Below, piece after piece: positions 1-11,377 of a stretch of 64,000 nucleotides of DNA. The stretch is taken from the NCBI GenBank assembly GCA_034231615.1, contig CM067311.1:17087643-17151642 (forward strand). The letters are read 5' to 3'. Each line of letters opens with the position of its first letter. Position 1 is the first letter of the stretch. The notes under the pieces are model-generated. The model had not been told where the DNA came from. It ran no database searches and was given only the letters and a program-made list of their open reading frames with translations. Both the position numbers and the translations under genes were made by a program. This DNA comes from Meghimatium bilineatum. Its lineage: Eukaryota; Mollusca; Gastropoda; Stylommatophora; Philomycidae.

Positions 1-13
1 TTTCCTTCCCATG

Positions 14-170
14 GTTATTCTTCTTCTTCTTCTGCATTTGCTCTTTAATGATCAACACAAAAGTTTATGTGATTTCAGCCAGGGAGCATCTAGTATGTCG
101 TGCTGCTGGCATCACAGCAGAGCTGCGTTATTATGCGCCTTCCGATCTAGAACATCATATTTTGTCATGT
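14..170 (-). mobile_element. family-C retroposon, 3' end fragment
   Basis: Begins with the TTCTTCTTCTTCTGC complement of the family 3' tail and matches the 3' end of the copy at 14550. Confidence 0.65.
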
Positions 171-339
171 TCCCCTTGGTAAATTTATATAGACTCACTT
201 TTGATCATACTCAATAACGTGAAATATAGAGGGCATTGAGTGTAAGATATTACTCCACTCCAGCATGATCTGGGCTTAGATTTGCCCCAGTATTCTCCCC
301 ATGGACTCACTATGGCTGGATTAGATCACATCTTCCTTC

Positions 340-905
340 CTATCGAAAGACTGGATTGAATCCAGAATGCAGCATTGCGCATCATTCTTGGGTGCACAAG
401 AGACACATTGACAAGAGCTATGCAGTATCTACTCGACTGTCCTACAACAGAGTACGGTTACAGTACTGCCATGCACTGGCATACCTTCAGATACATGCAG
501 ATAAGGAACATCCACTGAATTCTGAAATGCAGAAAGTTAAAAGTAACAGACTTAAGAGAGGGAAGTCATGGATGGAACGTGCTGAGGATGTCATACAAAG
601 CGTGTGCAGATTACAAGATGTGACAGCAGGTGCGGAATGTATAAGTCTACCCACAGATTTTGAAACTTGTTTGAGAGTAGTAATAACACTCAGCAGGGAA
701 TGCAGAGAATGGTGTCCCACGACTGTGGAACAGCAGGAGGTGCAGGCTTTGATCAGTCAGAATGTCAAAGAGGAGAATGTGATTATATACACTGATGGAT
801 CTGTGATTAGCCATATTCGCAGTGATTAGGCCTTCACAGCTCAGTGCACAGGTAAAGCAATCAGGGAGGAGAGTACATATAATTTCTGAATTGCTTCAGA
901 TCACT
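340..905 (+). pseudogene. RNase-H LINE fragment
   Basis: Reading frames keep an IQNAALRIILGCTRDT-like block of the reverse transcriptase C-terminus, the REC.WCPT linker and the RNase H start VIIYTDGSV. It is paralogous to 61078-62383 but lacks the SINE found there. Frame breaks are evident. Confidence 0.75.
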
Positions 906-1235
906 TTGATCTTATATGGATTAAACAGTTAATTCAACCCTTAAAAACCACCTTAAACCCTTAAAAACCCCCTTAGTTACTTCTTACAACATGCATGTAA
1001 CAATGCCACTATAACCCCTTCTCCCAGAACAACCGAGCATAAATCTGATACATAGAGATTGTGAGACAAAATTATCTTCTGTAAAATGTACAATGTCTTA
1101 CACTTAAATCATCCATACACTTAGAGTGGTAGCATATCCTAATCAGAACATAGCCATCACCCAGAAATTTTTTGGATGTAGTGATTTTCTAGGCAATATA
1201 AATACATTCAGTAGTTTGTAATCATTTTCTGAACG
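906..1235. other. no feature recognised
   Basis: Intronic sequence of the ZMYM-like gene (minus strand) or flank; no frame or repeat recognised. Confidence 0.4.
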
Positions 1236-1322
1236 ATGCAAAGTTGTCTGCGATGGAATTCGAACCCGATACCTTGGCAGTCACAGACACGCTCTGTACT
1301 ACACTGCCACAGAGCTGGACAT
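1236..1322 (-). mobile_element. tRNA-headed SINE fragment
   Basis: On the minus strand a box-A-like GTGGCAGTGTAGTA and a box-B GGGTTCGAATTCC are correctly spaced. Only the head is recognised. Confidence 0.6.
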
Positions 1323-1534
1323 ACACATACCTCTATCTAATAGCTAAAATGTCAGCATATCCGACACAGAGAGGAGAGGTCAGCAGTAACACAAATAAGA
1401 CGTGACAACAATAGGGATAAGTAATAAATAGTATTATCACTATCGTCTTTACTTAGCTCAACTCACGAAGATGCCCAAGAAAACACAAACATCCTTCAAT
1501 TTATTCTCTGCACAACTAGATTTGCATCAACACA

Positions 1535-2200
1535 TCCAAAACAAAAATAATTGACCTTACCAACAAACCAACGGACATCAAGCTAAACAACAAAACTCTT
1601 GAAAAAAGTCAACAACTTCACATACCTTGGAAGCAAGCTATCAACAACAGGAGATTCATCAACAGAAATATCACACCATATTTCACTGGCTTCTAACTCA
1701 TTCAATAAACTATCAAATATCTGGCATTAAAAAACACTAAGAAATAACACAAAACTCAAAATCTTCAACTCCTGCAAAAATCAAACTTAGAACAAAGACT
1801 AAACACCTTTGAAAATAAATGTCTTAAAAGGCTACTGAACATACATTGGTCAGACTTCAAATCAAACACAGTTGTCAGACAAGAATCAAAACAAGAATAT
1901 GTATCCTCCTATATTAGAAAGCGTCACTGGAATTACATCGGACACGCACTGCGAATGGATACTGAGAGACTCCCCTGTCAAGCTTTGATGTGGTCACCAA
2001 AGGGCAAGAGAAATGACGAAAACCAAAAGAAACTTTGTGTAGAACTATTACAAGAGAACATTTCACCATCGTTATCAGAAACAATGAAGACCTAAAGCAA
2101 ATTGCAATGAAACATAATACATGGAAATCTATGACATCCGTCCTATGCGCAGTCTTTGGCCCTAGAGGAAAAACTAACTATTGTCTATCCCAAGGTGAAT
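1535..2200 (+). pseudogene. RTE-like LINE, reverse transcriptase C-terminal remnant
   Basis: Frames show FTYLGSKLSTTGDSS and YIRKRHWNYIGHALRMDTERL, the thumb and C-terminal blocks also seen at 36000-36815. Multiple stops and shifts. Confidence 0.7.
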
Positions 2201-2598
2201 GATGGTTCAACATATTCTCACTTGCCATTAAGTGTAGCAGTGGGAGCTTAATTTGTCATTCCAAGACCAGATCTGTCGATTTCAGTCCATGTTTGTTCAA
2301 GGCTATCTTGATGTTTTCTATTCATCGTTTTCTTCGTTTACCTTTGGCCGTATGCCTAGATATTCTTTATTTTATTGTCAGATATTATAGTGATATGATT
2401 ATCACTAAATAATAATAATAATAATATATATATATTCAATATTAAATATCTCATAAATATGCAAATAATAATTGTAATGACATTTTCCAAAATTGAGGAA
2501 TTTGACAGAGAAACAACAATGAACAATACAAATTAAAAATGAACACTCTTCCAATGCTAGGTCAAGTGGAAATGAAACATAGTAAGATAGTCACTTAC

Positions 2599-2777
2599 CT
2601 GTATTGTTTTGCAGATTCCATTGATCGACTTTATTGTGGTTGGGATAAAGATAGGCACTGGTACAGGGATAGGGAATGGTATAAGTTTTGGTGTAGGGGC
2701 AGAGAACATGACAGTAGGCATAGGTATATAGATCGGAACTGGAATAGGTATTAAGATTGGCTTGTTTACGACCTCAT
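2599..2777 (-). CDS. ZMYM2/3/4-like: ZMYM-like exon: V/I-P repeat block
   Basis: Encodes PILIPIPVPIYIPMPTVMF followed by IPFPIPVPVPIFIPTTIKSI, the proline/valine/isoleucine block that follows the last zinc finger in vertebrate ZMYM2/3/4. The acceptor TTTCTTTCTAG gives a start at 2777 with two bases completing a codon; a second AG five bases in would start the exon in phase 0 at 2772. The donor is GTAAGT, phase 0. The C-terminal domain that should follow is outside the window to the left. Confidence 0.88.
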
Positions 2778-2819
2778 CTAGAAAGAAAAATATTTTAAAA
2801 GTCACTTGTGAAATTCGCA

Positions 2820-3229
2820 ATTATCTTCTTGAATACTTCTTTTATATATAAATTTTGCATGTTGTACTCTGATATTTTTTTTACAAGCTCCTGTTTCTTC
2901 CATCAATCCATAAACCTATAATCCGTCAGGACCGTAGGGGTATCACATTGAATTTCTATCTTCAGTGATGTGGATGAATGTGGGAAAATATTGGCCTGTT
3001 CAATCTTTGATATCGTCTGCCAATGATTTTCTTTTGTCCCCCTCTGATTCTTCTACTTTCAACTGTTCTCTCCAAGGTTGTTTTTTTACAGGTAATCACG
3101 CTGGCATACAAGCCTAAACCAAGCAATGTTTTGTCGTTTTACTATTGAAAGTAATGATTCTTGTGAATCTCCACTTTATTTCTCTGGCTTCTTAGTAAAC
3201 AATCAAGTCTTTGACTATATATTCTCTTT
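2820..3229 (-). pseudogene. weak LINE-like remnant in a ZMYM intron
   Basis: Minus-strand traces such as AWFRLVCQRDYL suggest an old LINE fragment near 3080-3130; otherwise nothing is recognised. Confidence 0.3.
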
Positions 3230-3761
3230 TCAGCTACCTGCAATGCACAGGTCTTTAAAGTGTAGCATGTGCCGGGCAACACATTTAGCCTGAATTGTGT
3301 CCATATCTTGAATCCTAAAGGTGATTATGAATTGTGTCCATATCTTGAATCCTAAAGGTGAATCCGTCACCCAGCACGTGGAATGTGATTCCAAAAAAAA
3401 AAGGCCAGATTTGTATTTTTTTGGACAAAATGTTATGGTAACTCTCAGTAGATATATTATTTAGCTCCGGTTTCTGTTACTAAAATGGCGATAGGAGATA
3501 TCGTGTGATTATGATTTTGAAATCCGAACAATCTATAACCATCGGCATAGAGGCGAAGCAACATGTCAGTGAATTGGGTTTTATGTACTTTTGTTTTATC
3601 GTATATTCAGTGAAATCATTATGAAATGTGATTCTGAAGTTGAATTCTTGAAAGGTAAGTTCTTCAAATAGATTAAACAAAATAGACCACAAGGTTTTTG
3701 TTATGTAAAATATATAATATTCAACAGATGTGGAGCGACCAAAAATACAATAGGTCTAGAT
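3230..3761. mobile_element. piggyBac-like element remnant
   Basis: Diverged copy of the left part of element 2 (alignable from about 48005 to 48470), with a local 40-bp duplication near 3295-3360. The terminal TTAA is degraded and a family-A SINE interrupts it at 3762. Confidence 0.55.
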
Positions 3762-4037
3762 TTCTTCTTCTTCTGCGTTCGTTCTCAAACTCCTGCAGAT
3801 TAGCAGGATGTAGTCCAGAGAACGGAATGCGTTGTGCCATGGTTTACATCATTGCTGTAATATCTGCCTTTCGGTCTGACACATCCAACTTCAGAATGGC
3901 TTTGGGTCACTGACCCTATATGGGATGGGACAGCCAACTCCATCCCATAACCTCCTTAGTCGCCTTTTACGACATGCATGGAAGGTAAATAGCGTTGCTA
4001 TTCTTTGCTCCCCTTTCGGGCCCCGGCAAGACACGGG
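3762..4037 (-). mobile_element. family-A SINE, full length
   Basis: Complete about 276-bp copy in reverse orientation, from the (TTC)n tail complement to the CCCGTGTCTTGCCGGGG head complement. Confidence 0.85.
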
Positions 4038-4202
4038 TGATCAGTACTATAATAAATCATGACAAAATTTTAGAAACATGACGCACTTTTTCTACTACTG
4101 AAATGTAATGTGGACCCTACCCAAAAAAAACAAAGAAATAAAGCAGTTATTCATAAATGATTATGCGGTAGTGTTTTAGTCATTTTGGTAAATATCACAG
4201 TA

Positions 4203-4691
4203 GTCATCATCATCAAGTGCTGTCTTCGCAACGAAGGTTGGCTGCAACGTTTTTTGTCCAACATCCAGTCTCTTGTCTTGGTGGTGCACTCTGCTAGACT
4301 GTAACCTGTCCATCTTGTGATGTTACTCTCCCATTTGTATCTCTGCCTACCTCTTGCTCGCTTCCCTTTGACTTTACCCTCAAGTAAGATCTTCAATAAG
4401 GTGTCATGTCTTTTAATGTGTCCAAAATGTTTTATTTGCCTGATCTTTATTTCTCTTAGTAGTTCTTTCTTCATATTAAGTATTTTTATTACCTCTTTAT
4501 TGGTTTTCTTTTCTTTCTATGATGTTCTCCTTATTCTGCTATATATCCACATCTCAAAGGCATCTATTCTGTTTTCTAATTGGTTTTTAATGTTCATGTT
4601 TCTGAGCCATACATTAATATAGAATAGATAAAGAATTTTATAATTTTCATCAAACAATTCTTGATCTACCTTTGTCTATCTCAAAGGTATC
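4203..4691 (-). pseudogene. RTE-like LINE 3' end, copy 1
   Basis: Minus-strand frame MKKELLREIKIRQIKHFGHI and KRARGRQRYKWESNITRWTG, ending in GCACTTGATGATG. From about 4646 it joins a second copy, which is interrupted by family-C copy 1. Confidence 0.8.
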
Positions 4692-6030
4692 GGGGTGCAA
4701 AGGAAAAGCATTGCTCTCGGCGGACCCAGTGTTAGCAGATAACCAAGATCACAAATGTACCTCCTCGTGGCGCACCATGGAAACAGAAATACAGCAGCTC
4801 GAGCTGATTCTGGCCACATCATTTGGGGATCATGTCCGAGAATGTGGAGGTAGCAGATGGAAAGAGATTTGACTGCATAAGAGACAGACAATATCTCAGA
4901 CACCACCAGCAACACCACATACAGCGACACTGTTGACACACAGTGAAGCTAGTTAGTCCAGTCCGAACATTGGAGGGGTGGCCAATGAAAAAAGCATGAA
5001 AAGGTGGATGCATGGCGAAAGACAGATAGATTTCATACTGAGTACAATGATAAAAAAAATGAAAGGACAGAACAGCGAGAGCAGCACCAACTGCAAATAG
5101 AAAGTGAAGACAATTACGGAAATGGGAACTACTAGCTCTGTTAGCTCGGGACGAGCTTTTAGTTACCTGTTTTCCTTATAGGCAGAGACCAATACCCAAT
5201 AATGGGCGTCTGGCAAAGCAAAAAAACCTGGACTAACTCAAATGTCGAGTCTTCCTATACCGGAAAAATGCTCGCGAAGAGAAAGGGTGCCGTACCAGAT
5301 AGGCTTAGGCAAAAAGGGACAAAGATGGCATTCCTGGCCCAACTTTACTGTCAAGCTTTCCTATACCGGAAATACACTTGCAGAGAGAAAGGGTTACGTA
5401 CCCGATGGGCTCAGGCACAAAAGGGACAACGATTTTAGCCCTGGCCCAACTTTACTGTCAGGTGTTCCTATACCGGAAACACACTTGCAGAGAGAAAGGG
5501 TTCAGCACCTGATGGGCTCAGGCGCTATTGAGACACGGTCGCTCAGCTCAAGAACTCCTTGCTCTTAAACGCGTGGTGTGAGACTCGAACTTGGGCGAGG
5601 GGTTCACGATGTCGGTGAACGACACCTCGGCTAAGAAGGCGAAAGAGCCAGGGTCCAACTCTTCTGGTGAGTTCTTCCTCCTAAGGAACCAGACTCACGG
5701 ATGAGAAACGGTTCAGTACCCGATGGGCACAGGCACAGTACGTCCAATTACACGAGGCAAGTTCATAAACAGTGGAACACCTCGTGCGAGATAGACATGA
5801 GCAAAAACCATCTGGGCGAAGTCACCACACACGAGTGCCTGGCGACAGATAGGGAGGCTGCCACAGGCTAGGGTAGCCCACCTGAAATGTCAAGGCATGC
5901 CAAAATCGGATATGCTAGGCCTACAAGGTGCATAACGGTAGCACAACGTAAACACGCTCCCGGCGGAAATCGCACGGATATCCATGCTGATTACAATGGA
6001 GCGAACGCAAAACAAATAAACAAAGGCATC
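4682..6030 (+). mobile_element. family-C retroposon, copy 1 with target duplication
   Basis: Element 4692-6020 (1329 bp) flanked by CAAAGGTATC and CAAAGGCATC (one mismatch). Inserted into an RTE-like LINE copy. Contains three tandem units of about 107 bp starting with CCTATACCGG at 5254, 5360 and 5467. No convincing protein: the small open frames here are not conserved between copies. Confidence 0.85.
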
Positions 6031-6595
6031 AATTCTGTCTTCGAATTGTTTATTTAGTGTCCATGTTTCTGAGCCATACATTAATATATAATTGATGTAG
6101 CATTTTATATTTCTCATTTTTAACTTGTTTGTAATTTGTTTAGATATTAAAATTTTCCTCATGACATTGAAGGTACTTTTAGCCATTCCTATTCTCCTTT
6201 TAACTTCTGTTTCACATCTGCCATCATTTGTGACTATGTGTCCAAGATATTGATAATGTTTTATACTTGTAGTTTCTCTCCCTGTATGTTTATGTTTACC
6301 TCTTGTTCTTCTGTGTCTTTGCTGATTATCATGGTTTTTGTTTTTTGGATATTTATATCTAGTCCATATTCATTACTTGATTTATTGACTTGATCTATTA
6401 GTCTTTGTAGTTCATGTTAACTTTCCACCAAAAGAACAGTGTCATCTGCATATCTATGGTTGTTTATTATTTCCCATTGATCTTGAGTCCTGGCATTTCT
6501 TCTATATTTTTTTAGATATTCTATCAAAGTATTAGAAAATCTTTAATTTTGCTACAATAATGATTGTGTGACTTGCCAAATCTTGCACCTGTACC
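6021..6595 (-). pseudogene. RTE-like LINE, copy 2 (interrupted by family C)
   Basis: Frame contains YGSETWTLNKQFEDRIDAF and upstream traces of the thumb region, continuing 4646-4691 across the family-C insertion. Confidence 0.75.
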
Positions 6596-6602
6596 TGTCA
6601 GT

Positions 6603-7305
6603 TATCATCATCATCATCAAGTGCCATCTCCGCAACGAAGGTTGGCTGCAACGTATCTCCAACATCTCCTGTCTCTTGTCTTGGTGGTGCACTCTGCTAG
6701 ATTGTAACCTGTCCATCTTGTAATGTTACTCCCTCACTTGTATCTCTGCCTACCTCTTGCTCGCTTCCCTTTGACTTTACCCTCAAGTAAGGTCTTCAAT
6801 AAGGTGTCATGTCTTTTAATGTGTCCAAAGTATTTTATTTGCCTGATCTTTATTTCTCTTAGTAGTTCTTTCTTCATATTAAGTGTCTTTAGCACCTCTT
6901 TATTTGTTTTCTTCTCTTTCCATGATGTTCTCCCTATTCTTCTATATACCCACATCTCAAAGGCATCAATTTTGTCTTCTAATTGTTTATTTAGTGTCCA
7001 TGTTTCTGAGCCATACATTAATATGGAATAGATGTAGCATTTTATAATTCTAATTTTTAACTTTGTAATTTCTTTAGATATTAATAATTTTCTCATGTCA
7101 TTGAAGGTACTTTTAGCCATTCCTATTCTCCTTTTAACTTCTGTTTCACATCTGCCATCATTTGTGACTATGTGTCCAAGACATTGATACTGTTTTACTT
7201 GTTGTAGTTTCTCTCCCTGTATGTTTATGTTTACCTCCTGTTCTTCTGTGTCTTTGCTGATTATCATTGTTTTTGTTTTTTGAATGTTTATATCCAGTTA
7301 TACCT
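6603..7305 (-). pseudogene. RTE-like LINE 3' end, copy 3
   Basis: The best-preserved copy: 177 codons from EEQEVNINIQGEKLQQVKQY through YGSETWTLNKQLEDKID to RARGRQRYK, then an (ATG)n 3' tail. Strongly 5'-truncated. Confidence 0.85.
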
Positions 7306-7478
7306 TGTCAGTTATACCTTATTTTAAATGACAAGGGTAGAGACAGGTATGATGACAATCGGTAAAGACAAGCAAGGGAACCACTTCTGTACACTTTTCA
7401 TGAAGACAATGCAACATACAAATATGTGCAGAAAATGGTAGTTGCAGATTCATATTCTAAGTGTCAGTGTGATGCCGA

Positions 7479-8010
7479 GGTCCGAAAGAGAAGCAAGAAT
7501 AGCAATACTATGAACTATGCATGTCATAAGAGATTACTAATGAGGTTTGGTGGTAAAGTCGATTGTCTCATCCAATACATCAGAAACACCCAAAAGTCAG
7601 ATGTGTCAGACCAAAAGGTCCAAATATCACAGCCAAACTGTAACTATGACATTCTGTTTTCTGCAGCATTCTGTTTTCTTGAGTATGTCCTGTAAACCAG
7701 CAGTAGTTAGAGCACAAATTCATGCTGAAGATGGATGTGTAAACCAGCAGTAGTTATAGTACAAATACATGCTGAAGATGGATGTGTAAACCAGCAGTAG
7801 TTAAGAGTACAAATTCATGCTGAAGATGGATGTGTAAACCAGCAGTAGTTAGAGCACAAATTCATGCTGAAGATGTAAGTGTAAGACCTAAAGGTGCTAA
7901 TATCACAACTAACCTGCAAACCATCACATTCCATTCTCCGAACTGCGGTCTGCTAATCTGCAGGAGTTTGAGAATGAATGCAGAAAATGAGCACAAATTC
8001 AGAAGTGTTC
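7479..8010 (+). mobile_element. diverged family-A SINE pieces with internal tandem array
   Basis: A degraded head-to-middle copy at 7479-7690 and a 3' half at 7876-8010 are separated by four units of about 47 bp. Confidence 0.6.
7693..7876. repeat. 47-bp minisatellite, 4 units
   Basis: Four near-identical units containing AACCAGCAGTAGTTA and ATTCATGCTGAAGATG; the second motif comes from the SINE body, so the array probably amplified SINE sequence. Confidence 0.85.
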
Positions 8011-8327
8011 TAAGGAGAATAAGAACAAAGCCAAGTACCTGTCTGGACTTCTTTGCTCTGTGAATGTGGCCTGCATGAGGTAGCCTTTGTTTGTGTAATT
8101 GGTCTACACTGTAGTGACTTGTTCTTGCCATACTTTGGTAGTGCTGCCTGAATGATGATTTGGTGTTTCCCATCCCCGCTTGGCATCATGCTGTCTGTCT
8201 ATTATGAAAAGAAAATATTTGCATCTATTTATATAAATTAGAACCACTTCTTATTCACTAAACTAATTATTTTATTAATTGCTAACCATTATTGGATGCG
8301 AAGCATGCATAGTAAATAAAAGTGCCC

Positions 8328-8500
8328 AAGATAACAAGTGCAGGATTTACGTGTAAGCTACACAAGCTATAGCTTAGGGGCCCCAGATTTATTATTTAAC
8401 TATCTATATACTTCTTAACTGTATATATAATCTGGACTTATAAAGTCCATCTCAAATAGCTTAGGGCCTTATCACGTGTAAATCCAGCACTGAAGATAAC
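8328..8500. mobile_element. hAT-type MITE with 8-bp target duplication
   Basis: A 157-bp element (8336-8492) with inverted ends AGTGCAGGATTTACGTG and CAGTGCTGGATTTACACG, flanked by the perfect 8-bp duplication AAGATAAC at 8328 and 8493. An 8-bp duplication and CAGTGCTGG-like ends are typical of hAT. Confidence 0.85.
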
Positions 8501-8570
8501 TGTAATGTGGTTTTAAGAAGAATGATTAAAATTCCATGGCAGCCAAGAAAGCTAATGTAGAAGTCCTCAT

Positions 8571-8840
8571 TCGCCCTTGTGTTGCCAGGGCCTGAAAGGG
8601 GAGCAAAGAATAGCAACACTGTTTACCATCCATGCATGTCATGAAAGGCAACTAAGGAGGTTATGGGATGGAGTTGGCTGTCCCATCCCATATAGGGTCA
8701 GTGACCCAAAGCCATTCTGAAGTTGGATGTGTCAGGCCGAAAGGCGCAGATATCACAGCAATGTTGTAAACCATGACGCAACGTCAGTTCTCTGGACTAC
8801 ATCCTGTTAATCTGCAGGAGTTTGAGAACAAATGCAGATG
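8571..8840 (+). mobile_element. family-A SINE
   Basis: Full-length copy lacking a long GAA tail. The 33 bp beyond its 3' end recur next to the inverted SINE at 18806. Confidence 0.82.
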
Positions 8841-8891
8841 CTAATAGTGCTGTTTTATGGTGATTAAATAACAAATACATTCATAACATAC

Positions 8892-8977
8892 AGCTGCTGT
8901 TGCTGTTTCAGGTGTAGGAGCCAAGACTGCTGGAGATGATGACTTTGGTGTCTGCAGATTGTGTACTTGAAGACCCT
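8892..8977 (-). CDS. ZMYM2/3/4-like: ZMYM-like exon, 86 nt Ser/Pro/Thr-rich linker
   Basis: Lies between a CTCACACAG acceptor and a GTATGT donor. It takes one base from the preceding exon (phase 1) and encodes E-G-L-Q-V-H-N-L-Q-T-P-K and then a Ser/Pro/Ala/Thr-rich stretch, ending in phase 0. No domain is recognised; the assignment rests on strand, order, phase and good splice sites. A family-A SINE ends about 50 bp downstream in its intron. Confidence 0.6.
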
Positions 8978-9195
8978 CTGTGTGAGCAGACAATAATAAA
9001 TTACATCTTACAATATGTTCTTTCATTATTTTAATTATATTTCATTATTCTATTTAATTTCTATATTAAATATAGCACTTTACCTTACAAGCAATAATTT
9101 CACTATATGATATATGATATAATTCTACTCTTTTTCTGCTATTTTTTTCCTTGCTTATAAGTCTATTCAAGTAGGCTACCATGAATATAGTCATC

Positions 9196-9350
9196 TACTG
9201 GAAGTTCTTTACCCCGGAGTAGGAGACTTCTCAAAGCATTGTGCATCACAGAGACTTCTGAGTATGAAATAAAACTCAGGAGAAACCACTACATTGCACA
9301 TAGTAATTAAGAGATAATCACTCGTAATTCCTGGGGATTGAAAAAATTTG
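9196..9350 (-). repeat. family-E repeat
   Basis: Complement aligns with 43058-43200 and 37425-37552 (shared CCAGGAATT, TTTCATAC(C)CAGA and AAGTCTCCTACT blocks). Class unknown. Confidence 0.6.
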
Positions 9351-9376
9351 GAGGTCCTTGTTCAAATACTAACATG

Positions 9377-9815
9377 CCCGTGCAGGGGCGGGGGATAAGA
9401 AGCAAAGAATAGAATCGTGATTTGCCATGTACGTCATAATAGACTACGGTATTTTGGAGAATGAGATGGTTGTCCCACTTTGTAGAGGGTCAAATTGATC
9501 CAGATACCATGCTGAATTCAGATGTGTCAAGCCCCATCCCATATAGGGTCAGTGACCCAAAGCCATGCTGAAGTCGGATGTGTCAGGCCGAAAGGAACAG
9601 ATATCGCAGCAATGCTGTAAACCATGGCACAGCGCATTTCGTTCTCCGGACTACATTCTGCTAATTAGCAGGAGTTTGAGAACGAACTCAGAAGACGTGT
9701 CAAGCCAAAAGACACAGATATCAGTCAAGTTGTAGACCATGATGCAAAACATTCCATTCTCTTGTCTATATCCTGTTAACCTGCAGGAGTTTCAGAACGA
9801 ACTCAAAAGAAGAAC
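9377..9815 (+). mobile_element. old family-A SINE interrupted by a younger one
   Basis: Diverged copy in two pieces (9377-9533 and 9697-9815) on either side of the nested insertion. Confidence 0.7.
9524..9706 (+). mobile_element. nested 5'-truncated family-A SINE with target duplication
   Basis: Element 9534-9696 starts mid-family and is flanked by the perfect 10-bp duplication GTGTCAAGCC, which is itself SINE sequence. Confidence 0.88.
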
Positions 9816-9900
9816 TGCTAACAGGTTCAACAGCTTTTTTTTCAATTTAATTTCATACTGCCTCTCTATTCCTTACAATGAAGATTATGAGAAATTACCT

Positions 9901-10080
9901 TATCTTGTACACATAATCTAATGTAGACTATTACCTATATCTTGTACACATAATCTAATGTAGACTATTACCTATATCTTGTACACATAATCTAATGTAG
10001 ACTATTACCTATATCTTGTACACATAATCTATTGTAGACTATTACCTATATCTTGTACACATAATCTAATGTAGACCCTT
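9901..10080. repeat. 37-bp minisatellite, about 4.9 units
   Basis: Near-identical units beginning TATCTTGTACACATAATCTA. Confidence 0.95.
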
Positions 10081-10085
10081 ACTTT

Positions 10086-10430
10086 AGGAATAAAACAAGT
10101 ATCAGAGTTCAAATATCTCAGTAGTATTTTCACAGAAAATGGAAGCCTTGGTAAAGAGATAGAGACGAGATGTCAAAAGGCAAGTGCAGAAACATACCAA
10201 TTGTCACTACTACTTCTTCATCCCAAGATCAAGATAGAAAATCAAATGATTTACAGTATATTCCTCCCAACAATGTGTTACCAGTGCCAAACTTGGTCTA
10301 TCATTTTCACATTGCAGAAAGATAGTGACATGTGAGATGAGATGAAGTGAGATGAAATGCTTGAGGAAAGCTGCAGGGATCACTAATCTTGATAAATTAT
10401 GAAATTAAGACATCAGGGAAAGATAAGGTA
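10086..10430 (+). pseudogene. LINE reverse transcriptase thumb remnant
   Basis: Frame reads SEFKYLSSIFTENGSLGKEI...RCQKASA, the start of the thumb region in RTE/jockey-like LINEs, then decays. Confidence 0.65.
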
Positions 10431-10449
10431 TAACACCTGCAATCTTGGT

Positions 10450-11170
10450 ACGTGAGGATATTAGAGTATGTGAGGTCGATATGTCCAAGTGGGATAGTGA
10501 CAATATATCCAGTTACAGGCAGTGAGGACCCAGCACCCAATTGTGATTGTTAACATGCATGCCTGCAACATGAGTGTTAATCTACTGGTTTGGAAAATCC
10601 TAGGGGAGATAATGGAACAGGATAAAAAGATATTTTTTGCTGTGACTTCAATGCGAAAGGTACATCATTGGGTAATAATGCTTCTAGCAAACGTGGTAGA
10701 GATCTTGAGAAGGTCCTGACAGATACGGACCTGGTGTGTATTAATTATGGTCATATAACAAGAATGGCAAGCAGGGATGGTGATGATGATAGTGCTATTG
10801 ACCTGGCATTGGTGTCATCGGCTTTTGTGGCTATCTGCAAATGGGATGTGCTGGGGCATCATGGCAGTGACCACCTCCCATGTGTTGTGCTTGTGAAAAA
10901 TGACAAAAATAAGCAGATCAGGCTAGAGGCAGGTCTTTTAAGTATGATCGCAGAGGAGCAGATGTGAGCAGAATTCAACAAACGTAGGACTCAAGAAGTT
11001 GAAAATCAGGTCTTGGTTAGACCCCCCCTGGTGAAGCGATCGTTGGGTACCAAGAACCATGCTCTGGGAAGGTCAAGGAATTATGCCATCACTACTTCTG
11101 AAAGTGCTGCAAGCGACGCTAGTCAGGTGGTTTCTAGGCAGCTGAGCAACGATGGGAAACTGTGTGCTAT
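10450..11170 (+). pseudogene. LINE endonuclease remnant
   Basis: Frames show FCDFNAKG-like sequence then GRDLEKVLTDTDLVCIN, SAIDLALVSSAFV and HHGSDHLPCVV, the C-terminal catalytic blocks (DFN, SDH) of an apurinic-type endonuclease. Confidence 0.75.
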
Positions 11171-11284
11171 AACATTGGTTCATAACTCATACTGCCTTTA
11201 CTTTTACAAATGGTTAGTTGTTTATTATCTAGTGATATTGTGAACAAAATTGAGTATTTGTTGAGTGATGTGATCATAAATTTC

Positions 11285-11377
11285 TTCTCTCTGAGGCGCT
11301 CCCGGCGGAAATCGCACGGATATCCGTGATGGTTACAATGGAGCGAACGCAAAACAAACAAACAATTCTCTCTGAGG
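11285..11377 (+). mobile_element. family-C, 69-bp 5'-truncated insertion
   Basis: Only the last 69 bp of the family (11297-11365), ending GAGCGAACGC plus an A/C-rich tail, flanked by the perfect 12-bp duplication TTCTCTCTGAGG. Confidence 0.85.

Noticed and set aside
2539-2754. Plus-strand frame rich in Arg/Asp/Tyr
   Set aside because: Antisense of the V/I-P repeat exon.
5202-5568. Overlapping open frames of about 80-110 codons in family C
   Set aside because: Created by the 107-bp tandem units; not conserved in the other family-C copies.
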